DNA from: Celoporthe dispersa
Lineage: Eukaryota > Ascomycota > Sordariomycetes > Diaporthales > Cryphonectriaceae
Length of the DNA: 64,000 bases
NCBI GenBank assembly: GCA_016584495.1
Contig: WAID01000007.1
Coordinates: forward strand, 3,024,001-3,088,000
Direction: 5' to 3'
This document shows positions 47,925 to 59,476 of the stretch, one piece after another (position 1 is the first letter of the stretch; every line of letters starts with the position of its first letter). The translations under genes were made by a program, and so were the position numbers. The notes beneath the pieces are model-generated. The model was not told the DNA's origin. It did not search any database and was given only the letters and a program-made list of their open reading frames with translations.

Positions 47925-48160
47925 TACCATAGACAGGCCTGTCGGCCCATCGGCATATTCAAATAACCTATAAGCATGTTGCATCTTCTTCATCACCACC
48001 TCTCGCCTGCCGGTTGAATGCCTTCGCATGAACAGTATCGACGACTCAGAACCCGATTCCAAGAGCTCAGTACAACGTCGTCTCACCAGACAAGAATTCT
48101 TCATCCTCCGAACCAGACATCACTCGGGTTCGAAGAGCCATGAAGAGTCCAGTTGCAGCC

Positions 48161-50090
48161 TCAGAACTTGCGCTCGGTAAGCTGAACCAGCATAGGAGGC
48201 TTCACCCACACGTGCCAGACCAGCATATCCGTCTCCTCCCACCTCTTCCGTGCCTCCCTGGCCTCCTCGCTCTCGTCAAAGGCCATATCAAAGTGCCAGA
48301 GGAGGTTGCCCATGAGCAGACGGGCCTCGAAGTATGACAGGTTTTTGCCGACACACGCCCTGACGCCCAGGCCAAACGGCTGCGAGGCGTGCAGCTTGTC
48401 GTTCTTGTACCTGTCGGCACCCAGCCACCTCTCGGGCTCGAACTTGTCCGGGTCTGTAAAGTTCGCCGGGTACCGCTCCGCCACCCAAGGCGCGACGGCC
48501 ACGGTGGTGCCGGCGGGCACAAAATGGCCGTCGATGGTGGCGCCCTGCCCGGCAGGTGGGACGACGCGGTGCTGGTTGCAGGGCGCGGGCGAGACCAGGC
48601 GCAGCGCCTCGTGGACGGTGGCCTCGAGGTACTTGAGCCTGCCGACGCTGGCCCAGGTGATGTCCTCCTTGCTCTGGAAGGCATCGCGGACCTCGGCCAC
48701 GACGCGCGCGTACACGTGCGGGTTCGCGACGATGAAGTATGTCCAGCCCGTCAGCAGGCTGGCCGTCGTCTCGCTCCCCGCGCTGATGAACTGCACCATG
48801 TTGAGGATGAGCTCCGTGTCCGAGAGGCGGGCCTTCCTGGTCTGGTTGTTCTTGAGGATGTGGGCGATCATGTCAGGGTGCGGCCGGTCTGGGTCGGCGA
48901 TCCGGCGCAGCGTCTTGTCGGTCGACTTGGCCAGGTGCTTCTGCCGCCACACCCTGGGCTCGCTGGGGATGAGCGCCTTCACCATGAGCCTGTGGAGCAG
49001 CGTGCCGACGCCGGCCACCTGCCCAAAGGCCTGCTCCCACGCGCCTGATTTGAAGATGTCGTTGATCGCCCTCGCCCACTGGGTCTCCCTCGCCCTCGTC
49101 AAGACACCCAAAAGGCTCGGCGAAGACGACGTCGCCGATGACATCAAAGGTGGCATATGTATCTATTTTTGCAAAGCTAGGTATTAGTATTGTTCACCTA
49201 TAATCACTGTCTCAATGGGAAGTAAGAGCTATCATTCAGAAAGAAGGACAGAAAAAGAAGGAACTTGCACCAGTGGGAGAAGTCGATCGCCTTCTTCTGC
49301 GCCGCAAACCTCCTCATGACCTCCATGAACTTGTCCACATGGGTCTGCAGGATGTACTCCTGTGTCAGCAGTGCATCATTGGTAAAGGTAGCACCGAGGG
49401 CATTGCGCTGCCGTGTGTGCGTCTCAGGAGGCGCCAGGCTGACGCCAGTCTGGCCGTCCTTGGGCGATACGACTGCGAGCCAGGCCGGGTCTTTCTGGAA
49501 GTTGAGGCCGTTCTTCTGCATCGTGTAAAGTACGTGGTCAGCAGATCTTCGCTCTCATGATCTCCTCAGGGAATGTACCCACTTACCTGTATGCCATAGA
49601 TGTCTTCCCAGGCGTCTGCGCCGACGAAACTGAGCTCGTTGGGTCCTGTGCGCACAACCGGGCCTGGGTGGTATTAGCGACATCCCGCGATGAGATGCAA
49701 CCCAGGGCACACATCGTGCAGGAGGTGAAACAAGAGTCTGAACGGACCATATTTTTCGTGCAGCTTCTTAAAGGTCTGGGGCTGGTTGCCCTTGTACACG
49801 AGATAGGCTGCTGGTATCGACGTCACGCTGTTCAGGAATGGCCCTGGGAACTTGCGCAGTGGGTGGAAAAGTCGTGCCTGGATGACGCGGCTGATCAAGC
49901 CCACAATGAACTGGAGTATTTATACGAATGTTGGTCTTCCACAAACTCTGTCACTATTCTTTGACGCGCGGGGAGAGGGTTGTCTGCTCACCACGACTGC
50001 AATCGTGCCGGCAACCAAGGGCAGCCGGTTCAGTGACAATACCTGGTATTCACCCAGGAACATAGGAGAGGATGCGCTAAGACTATCCAT
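48161..50090 (-). CDS. Cytochrome P450, putative ABA-type cluster
   Basis: This is a microsomal P450 monooxygenase, 528 residues, five exons: 50090-49992, 49910-49748, 49663-49587, 49515-49269 and 49162-48161. An N-terminal hydrophobic segment (LPLVAGTIAVVFIVGLI) anchors it in the ER. Signatures are FPGPFLNSV, KYGPVVRTGPNELSFVG, the I-helix AGSETTAS, the ExxR motif EALR, EPERW, and the heme loop FGLGVRACVG with its cysteine near residue 465. The layout resembles P450s of fungal sesquiterpenoid pathways. The fourth intron starts with GC (gcaagt) rather than GT. A CCC run at 49087-49089 (plus strand) seems one base too long; removing one joins EPFGCLDEG to ETQWARAIND. By position it is a candidate equivalent of BcABA1 or BcABA2; I cannot say which. 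Confidence 0.9.
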
Positions 50091-51503
50091 TCTGATTGCA
50101 GGACTGATGAGACGGTCAAATTCGATTTGTGCTTGGAAAGTGGTTGTGGAAACGGAAATGGAAAGAAGAAGGAATCATTTGGTCTTTCTACAGTGGCTAA
50201 AATATGTGCATGATTGCTCAGTAATATTATAGTCACGAAGGTCAACGGGAATACAAATCCGAGTACTGCATATTTTGTCTTGGCTTTATGCTTCTAGCAG
50301 GAACAATGCGAGTTCGAGTGATTATTCTCTTCTAGCTATATGGAAGATCAATGTAGCTTGATAATGACATTAAACAACTCATAGAAACAGTGGTATAATT
50401 CGAGATACCAAGACTCAAGATATCAATCGTCTTTTACTATCTTGATTTTTACGTATTTTCTATTTGTGAGAACCGGCCATCCAGACCTACCGAGAACTGT
50501 CGTCCTACAGAGTTATCAACTGCAAAGATGCACTGTGTTCCCTCGAGACATCGATCGACAGCAAGTATTGCAAACTCCGAGCAAATACAGTCATATCCGC
50601 CCCTCCCTCCTCCTCCCGCAAACGGTCAGTATGTCATCTGGGGGAAAATCCGGGGAAGGGCGTAATTAGCTTCGGCAAATGTGCGCCCAACAGATCGTCC
50701 TTTGGAATCATGATGAAGAGAATCTCACCAGATCGGCACATCAGCAAGAGTGGCAATGCAGGAGGGTGCTGAGTCTTGAAGACGACTGGACGAAGAGCAA
50801 TTGACTCCTAATTAGCACCGGCATTAGGACATGTTTACACGGAGTCAAGGTTGTGAGGCGGGGGTTTTGGTACATGAATGGAGTATCTATAAGTCCGTCT
50901 GGAGGCTTTCTTCCACGAGAGTCGATCGTGGTGCATACACCGCTTCAGATAGCCATAAAGTTCGTCCAGACAACGGAAACCCATAAACATCTTATCTCCA
51001 TCTGTAATCATAATCTTTGGTCCGGTGGTCAATTGCTGCATATCGATGAAGTCATCCCAGACTCACCGGTGCGCTGTCACCTTCCCAGCGCAAAGTATTT
51101 TCTCTGAGAATTGATAATCAAAGGCGATTCTCCGGCGATCGAAGACTCGGCTCTTCGCGACTGGAGTTAAGAGTCGCGTTCCATTATGGAGGCCGAGCGG
51201 ATGGGTAAGTGACGCGTAACTGTACAGATGGGTTGGGCTCCGGGGGGGGAGATGTAGCAGTTGCCCGGCCGAGTGCTCAGGTGGTCTTCTTTAGAAGCGG
51301 AGAGTCTACAACAACTTTTATTGTCTCTACCAGAAGTGCTAGGATCTTAAATCTCTCGCATTGAAGATACTTGATAAGGCTACAATAATGGGCCTGAAGA
51401 TAGCTGTGCGTAAAGTAAAAACAAAATCCATCGCGTGCTATAAAGTAGGTAGAATGACCTATGACCATAACGATAGGCGACGGAGAGGCTCTGAGCTCTA
51501 GAT
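50091..51503. other. Spacer between the two P450 genes
   Basis: A 1.4-kb stretch; the two P450 genes run leftward, so this contains the promoter of the 50090 gene. I looked for a short-chain dehydrogenase (BcABA4 type: a TGxxxGxG and YxxxK pattern) in both strands and see none. Confidence 0.5.
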
Positions 51504-52512
51504 CTAGACAGAATCTGGCACCGGGTCAGACACAGCAGTCGCGCTTCTCGAAACTTTCACTTTCAAGTTGGACTCTAGAAATGTTCCATAGGTCAGGATA
51601 TCGCTCGGGGCGTATGGTTCCAGCATTTGCAAGTCGAACGCGCGGAAAACCTGGACGGTACATTGCGCTTATTAGCACTCAGTGTTATGGCGCAGAAGAT
51701 TGAGCGCCCGGACGTAAGATATAAGCATTTGAACGGTAGTCACTCACCTCAAAGATACTTTTGTTTATCTCCATAAAGGCTATCGTCTTTCCTACGCACA
51801 TCCACTGCCCATGACCAAACGCGAGCTCAACATTGCGCTCCATCTGCCTGCGGCGCTGGTCATCAAGCTCAATGAAGCGCTCGGGACGAAACATGCTGGC
51901 ATCCGGGCCAAAGAGGTCAGTGGAGGCCAGAATGGCAGACGTGTTGGTGCCGATGGCGGTGCCGGCGGGGACATGATAGCCCAAGATGTTTTCGCCTCCT
52001 GGAGGCACCACTTTAGGGAAGAATCCAATGAGGGGCGGACGCATCCGGAGGCTTTCGTAGACTACAGCCTGCAGAGTCATCAGCACAGGTAGAACAGAAC
52101 AAGGAGAAGCAGCAGCAGCATTTACCTGAAGATAGGGGAGTTTTTTGGCCTCCTGTATCGTGATCGGAGAGGAGACTCTGCCCTCGCGTACAGCTGTGTT
52201 GATCTCTTCCTTGAGTGTCTGGTAGACGACCGGGCTTGTCATAGTATGGATAAGAGCTGAGCGGATTGCTGAGGCTGTGCTCTCGGTTCCAGCGATGATC
52301 ATAAAGAGCCCTTCGGTCTCGCATTCCACTTGATTCAGCCCGTGCTTTATCATCGAGCCCTTCATTTACCGTCAGAACCATGTCATCGTAGTGAAAATCT
52401 CGAGGGATTCTAGGGTCTACTCACAAGCATATCCTGGCGCGGTTTGGCAGTTGATTCGAATCGTTCTCCAACGTACTGGCTCGCGACACTAGAAGGCCGA
52501 ATGGGATCAGCG

Positions 52513-52547
<35 letters not shown>

Positions 52548-53426
52548 GTTGAAGAACGCTTTGAGATAATCATGTCAAGAGAACAACCTCACCCCATCAG
52601 AGCCCCAAATCCACTCTTGTCCGTCGGCTTCGGTCCCATCAGTTTTAGGAAGAGCGGAGAGAACAATAATTTCCTGATCCACGGGACATCCGCACACGTT
52701 GACATGCGAGGCCAGAGCTCATGAAGGCTGCCCAAGAAGTTATAATGATCCTTCTCCGCACTCAGGTACCCGCACTCCTTGCCGAAAGCGAGCCTCGTGA
52801 TGACGTCCAGGGTGAAGTAGCAGCTCGTCCTGCCCAGGTCGAGCGGAGGGGGAACCGGCGAGCCCGCCGAAGGAGTAGCGTATCTGGTCCCGATTGTGTC
52901 GATCAGGGTTTTGACCAGGCTGTCCACGCCGACCTCCAGATCGGGCGTCTCGCGGCCGCTGTATGCAGCAATGGTGCGTGATTTGGCTGCCTTGTGTTCC
53001 TTGGGGGTCCAGCAGGCTGAACAGGTTATCGTGGTACGGGTTGAACCGGCCCGTGATGTAGAAAGGGTCGCGAGCCCAGCTACTGTCGGTGCCCGAGATC
53101 CGCTTCACGACGTCAGGATCATTTGTCACGACTTCGTTGGGGCCGACGCGGACCAGTGGTCCATGCTGCTTGTGCAGGTCCCGGTGCATCCAGTATTGTC
53201 GTCCCGAGTATGTGTTCTTCGCCAGCCATATGTAAGAGAAGTTTGCAGTCCATGAGGCGGACGGGATGGCTCGCAAGCGGTTCCAGGTGTACAGAGCGCT
53301 GAGGGTGTAGAGGAGGATGCAGGATCCAGCGCCCATCCAGGCCAAGGGCGCCCAGTTTGTGGTCGTGAGGAGCGACGCCATCTGCTCCCGGAGCAGAGAT
53401 GCGCTGCCAGCAGAGGGAAGGGCCAT
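51504..53426 (-). CDS. Cytochrome P450, putative ABA-type cluster
   Basis: This is a second microsomal P450, 532 residues, with exons 53426-52593, 52488-52425, 52359-52126, 52068-51748 and 51650-51504. An N-terminal membrane anchor (WMGAGSCILLYTLSALYTW) precedes LRAIPSASWTANFSYIWLAK, HGPLVRVGPNEVVTNDP, the I-helix AGTESTAS, ESLR, RPERF and the heme loop FGHGQWMCVG (cysteine near residue 468). The ATG at 53426 is the first in frame; 53381 is an alternative. Intron 1 contains a GT microsatellite. G5 at 53003-53007 (plus strand) appears one base too long: with four, LFSLLDP runs into KEHKAAKSRTIAAYSGRE. It shares its upstream region with the divergent ABA3-like synthase, so the two are probably co-regulated. 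Its hydroxylation site is unknown. Confidence 0.9.
52515..52546. repeat. GT microsatellite in P450 intron
   Basis: A GT run in the first intron (52592-52489) of the second P450 gene. Confidence 0.9.
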
Positions 53427-54732
53427 GGGGTGAAGGTTCTGTGCTGTAGCTAGGTACACGTATTTTGTGAGAATACGATGTTATCATCGGATGAGATACA
53501 GGTGAAAGTGGCCGACCATAAAGCTTAGTAGTAATACGATCTTGATAAGAAATGGTGTTTCCTCCTTTTGGAGTCCCAGGGGGGAAGACTGCAGCCCCCG
53601 CTGATGCACTGCTAGCTTAGGTGAGCCAGCTGAGGTAATTGCCACAGTGTGATAATGTATGGTTGATGTTTCGGATAGGAGAGAGTGAGATACTTCACGC
53701 TGACTGGCTTGCATATTGGTATGGTTGTAAGGATACCGCTTACTGAAGTAAATTGTTGACCTGACTCCATACAGGATTCAAGCATTTTCTTTTATAGCTT
53801 TGATGCACATTTACGTATTAAACAGGGATTAGTAGTATCCAGTAATTTCATAATTTTCGAGCGGCTCTTCTCCTGTCAGGTTTACTGCTCGTTGCATTCT
53901 CAGCACAGTGTTGCCCAAGACTCAAGAGAACGGATCAGCATCTGGATCAATTGGCTCCTGACCAATGACCATGTTTCGCCATTGACACCCAATTCGGAGT
54001 AATTACTTCGTATCTCGAGTTCTCTTGACCTTCCTAGTTTGTCCTCTTGCATACGCTCCACGTAAACATGATCTACAACAGCTGTCTACCATGGTCCAGC
54101 GAGTAAACAAGACAAGGCTAGATTTTGCGGTTCTCGTGGGTGATTGGTGCTGAGCGAGCGAATATCACCGGTCTTCCTTGGTGCTGTCATAATTAAACAA
54201 AGTAAGGCTAGACTTTGCGATCTTCATGGGTGATTAGTGCTTCGCGAGCGAATATCACCGGTCTCCCTTGGTGCTGTCATAACTCCGGCCCGGAGTAAGC
54301 TTCTCCAAGGCCTGGGCTCACCTCGCCTCTCTCGTGCTTGGAACCTATGAAAGCGAGTCTATCATGATGCAGTGTGTGAAGGATCAAAGCCCTTGCGGTC
54401 GTCAGAGTCCTTTTCGTCAGAGTCTCACTGGCATCACTCGTTGCTGCTTAGTACTAGGCCGGGGAAGAAAGAAAGAAAGAAAAAACCACTTGTCACGTAG
54501 TTCCACGAGGACCTGCCTATCTTGCCACAACTTATATTACATGATTGTCTTAGCTGGTGACTTTGTACTTGCTGTCGGCCATGATGTCTCAAAACAACGC
54601 TGACTTGAGGATTCTTCTATGATGGTATGCTCTCAGCATATATAACCCAAAACGTTTACCTGTTAGCAACCAGCATTTTTTCTTCTGTTCAATTATTTCG
54701 CAATTACTTGTCAAGTTCAGCCCTACATCATC
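53427..54732. promoter_or_regulatory. Divergent promoter region of P450 and ABA3-like synthase
   Basis: A 1.3-kb AT-richer region between two divergent start codons, the only one in the putative cluster. It contains the 90-bp tandem duplication listed separately and no gene. Co-regulation of the flanking genes is inferred from this arrangement. Confidence 0.6.
54103..54282. repeat. Two tandem 90-bp direct repeats in cluster promoter
   Basis: Positions 54103-54192 and 54193-54282 are imperfect copies with period 90. They differ mainly by transitions. A core of 17 bp, GCGAGCGAATATCACCG, is identical in both and ends each copy together with the shared CTTGGTGCTGTCATAA. The conserved core could be a binding site of a pathway regulator. 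Confidence 0.9.
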
Positions 54733-56055
54733 ATGAGGAAAGAAACAGTTGACATGCCTGAAGCCCCTCAGCGGGCTCCTCGAGAGCGCGACACGTGGTA
54801 CTACCCGCCCGACATCGCCAACGACCTGGATGGCATCAATCTGCCGCAACATGTGAAGGGAGAGATCTTTGCGACTGCCTGGGAGTATACCCGAACCGTG
54901 ATCCCACACTACACCAATTGGAAGCGCTATGTGGCGTTTATGCGCATCATTGTGATGGGTATCATAGCTGAGTTTAAGGGAGACCTGGTACCTTCTTTCT
55001 TCTCTCCTGTATAATGGAAAGCCCACGAGAGCAGGTGCAGGCTAATACAGTAATGAACTTTGCACAGCTGGACGTCACGAAAGGCGACCATGTCCTCAAC
55101 TACAGCCTGGACGGTGTCCTCGCCGACCTGTTCGAGGGAACACCAGGCCACCACGCCATGGCTCGCGAGTACAAGACATTCTTGCTCGTGTCAGGCGACA
55201 AGTCAAGCCGACGGCGACACGGAGAGTTCTTCCGCCGGTATGTGAACACCCTGGCGCACTCGCCCCAGCGATACTTCCGCATGCGCGACGCAGACGCGCT
55301 GTGCCGGTTCACGATCGCGGTGGCGCTGGCGTGCAGCGACCAGGACGACGTGTGGTTCACGGACGAGCAGTTCAACCTGCTGGCGGAGATGGGAGACACC
55401 ATGTACGACGCCGTGTCCTTCTACAAGCACCGCAGCGAGGGCGAGACCAACAGCACTTTTGCCTACATGCCGGCGGACCTGCGCGTGGGCGCGTACAGGC
55501 AGTGCCGCGAGGTGCTGTGGGCGCTGGACGCGGCGTGGTGCATGAGACCGGAGACGGCGTGCGTGTCGAGTTTCCTCCGCTACTTTGGAGGGCCGCTGCA
55601 CATGATGATGCGGCGGTATCGTTTTGTCGAGGAGGACATGACCATAGGGCGCGAGGAGGACGCCGGTGTGGTGGACCAGACGCGCGATCACTACAAGCTG
55701 TGGAACCGCATCGACGCAAAGAACCTGGCCGCCAGCAGCGAGGAGGCCGACATGGAGAGGTACAGGCGCATCATCGCCAACAGCGAGGCGCTGCTGATCC
55801 CCGGCCTGGCCGAGGCGCTGGAGGTGGGCGGCGAGGGCGACTGTGACACTTGTGGGTACCGCGTGTCGTACGGGGCCGAGACGACACATCGTTTCGGTGG
55901 CGTCGAGCTGTGTGGGGAGTGTAGGTCCAAGTGGCGCAGGTTCTTGTTGAGTTTTCCTGAGCGCGCCGCCGAGGTGTTTCCCGAGCTGGTTGGGACTTAT
56001 GAGAGGGCTATTGTGAATGTCGAGATCCCGGTGCCAACTCCACAGGAGGGGGGTG

Positions 56056-56127
<72 letters not shown>

Positions 56128-56129
56128 AG
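54733..56129 (+). CDS. aba3: ABA3-like sesquiterpene (alpha-ionylideneethane) synthase
   Basis: This is a homologue of BcABA3 of Botrytis cinerea, the enzyme that turns farnesyl diphosphate into alpha-ionylideneethane, the first step of fungal abscisic acid synthesis. Exons are 54733-54987 and 55068-56129 (438 residues as written). Blocks recognised from that family: DTWYYPPDIANDLDGINLP, TNWKRYVAFMRIIVMGIIAE, LFEGTPGHHAMAREYKTFLL, HRSEGETNSTFAYMP, FGGPLHMMMRRYRFVEED and FGGVELCGECRSKWR. It lacks the DDxxD and NSE motifs of ordinary terpene synthases; two CxxC pairs (C344/C347 and C367/C370) suggest a bound metal. The last residues are an Arg-Glu dipeptide tail coded by an AG microsatellite; if the G6 run at 56048-56053 is one base too long, the protein instead ends at a TGA at 56059-56061, nearer the usual length. 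It is divergent from the P450 gene at 53426. Confidence 0.92.
56061..56124 (+). repeat. AG microsatellite (32 units) at end of ABA3-like CDS
   Basis: A perfect AG run of 64 nt, read as alternating Arg and Glu at the 3' end of the synthase gene. Being mutation-prone, its length will vary between isolates. Confidence 0.95.
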
Positions 56130-57442
56130 AACGATGGATGAATTACAGGATGAAATCGATTAAATTTAAGAAAAGAGGGATAGGCAAAAGTGACTCCTGA
56201 ACTCAGCTGCGGATTCCGCGTGGGATGATGATATTAACAAGCGCCGTTTCTATGTGCTGTGGGTAGGAATATGTGATGCCATGATTAATTCATTACTACT
56301 ATTTGAAAGTATATGTGTAAATACAGCCATCCATCGAGATATCCAATAATAATATGCTCGAGACCGTGTGTGTGTGTGTGTGTGTGTGTGTGTACACAAT
56401 GAATTCTCGTTCTCGTAGACTGGTGACACGAAGAGCACACCTGATCAAGGCACCTTGCTTGACGAGTCCCGCCACCCTGTACAACGGTCACGTCGGATGT
56501 GTTTTTGCCGGTTGTCCTCTGGTCTTGTTCCTGTGCTGAGAGCATTCGCTGTCCTGATGTCTTGGGCAAATCTCCCGTCCTCCTCGCGTAGCCTTCTTCA
56601 GAAACAAGACGCCTCGGGTGATAACTACAGACGGCGCTTTTCTTCAGAGACAGGCGGACATCTTACCACCACCCTGGGAAGACATGATTTCATATCTCAA
56701 AGGCTGAGAGGCGCCTGCCTGCCTTGTGAACACAAAACAGTCCGGCACTTGGAGATTAGGAAAGGCGCCTCCTGTTAATTAGGCTCAACGTGCCAGGGGC
56801 GTGGTTGCCGTGTGGGAGTTGCTTCTGAGGTTATTGCTTCTTCCTCTTCTCCCGCTCCCCTCCTTCTTCTACTGTTTTCTTTCCTAGATGTGCACCCGAG
56901 CTCGACCGTAGCAGTCTGGACCTCAAACCCCTCCTGCATTAGGGTCTGACCAAGTTCCTGGCTCATCTCGCTTGAGTTCCCGTCTTTCTCTTCCGCCTCT
57001 TGGTTTTCTTCTTCCTCCGCCTCGGGTTACCAGACTCGTTCTTTTTCTCGCCCTCACTCGACCCTTGACGGCCAGCTCTTTTCTCTTCTCCTTCGAACTA
57101 GTCTTTTTTCTTCTTCTCTTCTTGTCACTCTTTACACGTCGCAAGGTTCACCAGAGTGGCGTCGCCTCGCTTCACGTTCTTTGCCGCCCTGCAGCTGGTA
57201 TCGCTCATTCGATCGCGCATTCATCTGGTGCATTTAATTTCCACATAGCGGCTCGATCTCGACCACTTTGCACGATATAGACGGGCCTGATCAACTCCCT
57301 GCTCGAATCTCACCCTCATGTCACAGTCACCTCCTCTCCTCCTGATCATCAATCTCTGCAGGTTCGCACTACTGTCACACCCACCACCGCACACCAGTCG
57401 TTTCTTGGATTGAGAGACAACTTCAGACGCGGGAGGAATACA
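56130..57442. other. Spacer without a gene
   Basis: Separates the ABA3-like gene from the tyrosinase gene. It holds a GT run (56366-56393) and, from about 56850 to 57130, a CT-rich tract that probably belongs to the tyrosinase promoter. No gene is supported. Confidence 0.55.
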
Positions 57443-59476
57443 ATGTCACCTCGACCGTGTCAGGGCTCCAAACTCTGCAATCTCAGCATCATATGCTGTT
57501 GCATGATCTCCCTGGTCCTGTGCACCTCTTATGACTATGGTTTCGATGTCACCAAGGCGCTCAGGGCCAAACGCCAGGACAACGACATCATTGTCACTAC
57601 CGGCATGCCGCTGAGCGCAGAAGGCTCTGTTCCAGTCCGATCTGAGGTCCGGGATCTCCAGCAAGATGCAAACAGGTGGTCGTTGTACATCCTCGCCTTG
57701 GACATGATGCAGTACACCGATCAGTCGGATCCTTCCTCGTGGTTTGCCATCACCAGTACGTTGTACTGAAACCAACCTTATTTTTTTTTGGACTCTATTC
57801 TGAAATGCTTCATATCTGGCACAGGCATCCATGGCGTACCCTTTCAGTCATGGAATGGTGTCTTGCCCACGTCTGGCAACGAGAACACCGGCTATTGCCA
57901 TCACCAGGACATCCTCTTCCCTACGTGGCATCGTGCGTACGTGGCCTTGTATGAAGTACGTGAGACCGCCTCCTGATTTATTTACTTATCTGTGGTAATA
58001 TGAAAGCCTGACGACGATATGATGGCTAACACGTGAGTGACGATGAATAGCAAGAAATATGTGGGCGGGCCCAGTTCATAGCCTCGCTGTACAGCAGCAA
58101 CCTCAGGGACACTTTCGAGGCTGCGGCTGCCGACTGCAGAGCCCCTTACTTCGACTGGGCAGCAGTTCCAGCCCAAGGCGATGGGATTCTTCCTGCGAGT
58201 GTTGGAGACTCACCCAAGATCAATATCTCCGGGCCAGCTGGGGTCCAGACCATCGCCAATCCGCTCTACACTTATGCCTTCAACCCTCCAAACTCTTCTG
58301 TCTTTTTCAACATCACGCCATGGGCAGACTGGGACAGCACGAGGAGAGCTCCGCCGGACGACAGCCCAGACAGCCCGTCCAACAACTCGGCCGTCAACCA
58401 GAATCTGATGAGCCACATGGTCCAAAAATCAGCAGAGAATTTACAATCTCTTCTCAAGCTACGACAACTACACCATCTTCAGCAACGAGGGCTGGGCGGC
58501 AGATACATCCCAGTACGATTCGCTCGAGTCCCTCCACGACAATGTCCACTCCATGCTCGGCGGCTCAGACGGGCACATGACGATTGTGCCCTTCTCGGCC
58601 TTTGACCCCGTCTTCTTCCTCCACCACTGCATGGTCGACCGTCTTCTCGCTCTTTGGCAGGTGATGCACCCGACATCCTGGGTTGCTCCCGAGGTTGCGA
58701 GGTACAATTCATACACGACCTCTGCTGGACAGGTTCTGGAGGCATCGTCGCCACTGACGCCCTTTTATGCTTCTTCTAACGGAACATTTTGGAACTCGGA
58801 TATGCTTCGCGATCCCACGGCTCTGGGGTATACATACCCTGAAATGGTAGGAATATCGCTCTCCAACTTGACATCAGCCCTCGCAGGACGGGCACGAGTA
58901 GCATCCGCCATCACCCAGCTCTATGGCAGATACAGTGTGAACACCATGTCACTCAGCTCGAAGCGCTCGGAATCCTCTCAGTCGTTGCCGGTCAATAGGA
59001 TCATCTCCGACCAGGGCCAGTACCGAGAATGGATTGCCAACATTCGTGCTGAGAGACAAGGCCTCGATGGGCCCTACTCGATCCAGCTGTCTTTCGGCTC
59101 ATCGCCCTCAACTTCTTCTTCTTCTTCTTGGGCGTATATCGGCTCCATGGGCGTGTTCGCTTCTCCGCCCTCCGTCGCGAGCCTCATGCAGATGACTCCT
59201 GGCGCACAATACATTTCCAGCACGGTGCCGCTGACGAGAGCCCTCATCGACAAGATGGCCGACGGCACCATCTCGTCCCTCGAGCCAGACGAGGTCAGCA
59301 GTTTTCTCGAGGAGAACCTGCGGGTCAGCACTCTCAAGAGCGATGGCACCAGTGTCGACCCGGACAGCGTGCCCGGGCTGAGCATCACCATCATCAGCGC
59401 GCTGGTCCAGGCCACGTCGAGCGAGCAGCGCCTGCCGAGCTGGGAGGAGCCGGACTACGAGATGGCGTTTATGTAA
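57443..59476 (+). CDS. Secreted-type tyrosinase
   Basis: This is a type-3 copper tyrosinase-family protein (phenol or catechol oxidase), about 622 residues, with exons 57443-57755, 57825-57955 and 58051-59476. The N-terminus has a hydrophobic signal-like segment (NLSIICCCMISLVLCTS). CuA histidines lie in SIHGVPFQSWNG and GYCHHQDILFPTWHRAYVAL; CuB ones in LESLHDNVHSMLGG and FDPVFFLHHCMVDRLLALWQ. A C-terminal domain follows, of the type that caps the active site in fungal proenzymes. A5 at 58424-58428 seems one base too long: with four A, SHMVQ joins QQRIYNLFSSYDNYTIF; as written the frame is lost before the CuB site. The start is the ATG at 57443. It may serve melanin or phenolic metabolism; there is no evidence that it belongs to the neighbouring terpenoid cluster. 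Confidence 0.92.

Noticed and set aside
54103..54282. CRISPR-like direct repeats
   Set aside because: Only two adjacent copies with no spacers, in a eukaryotic genome.
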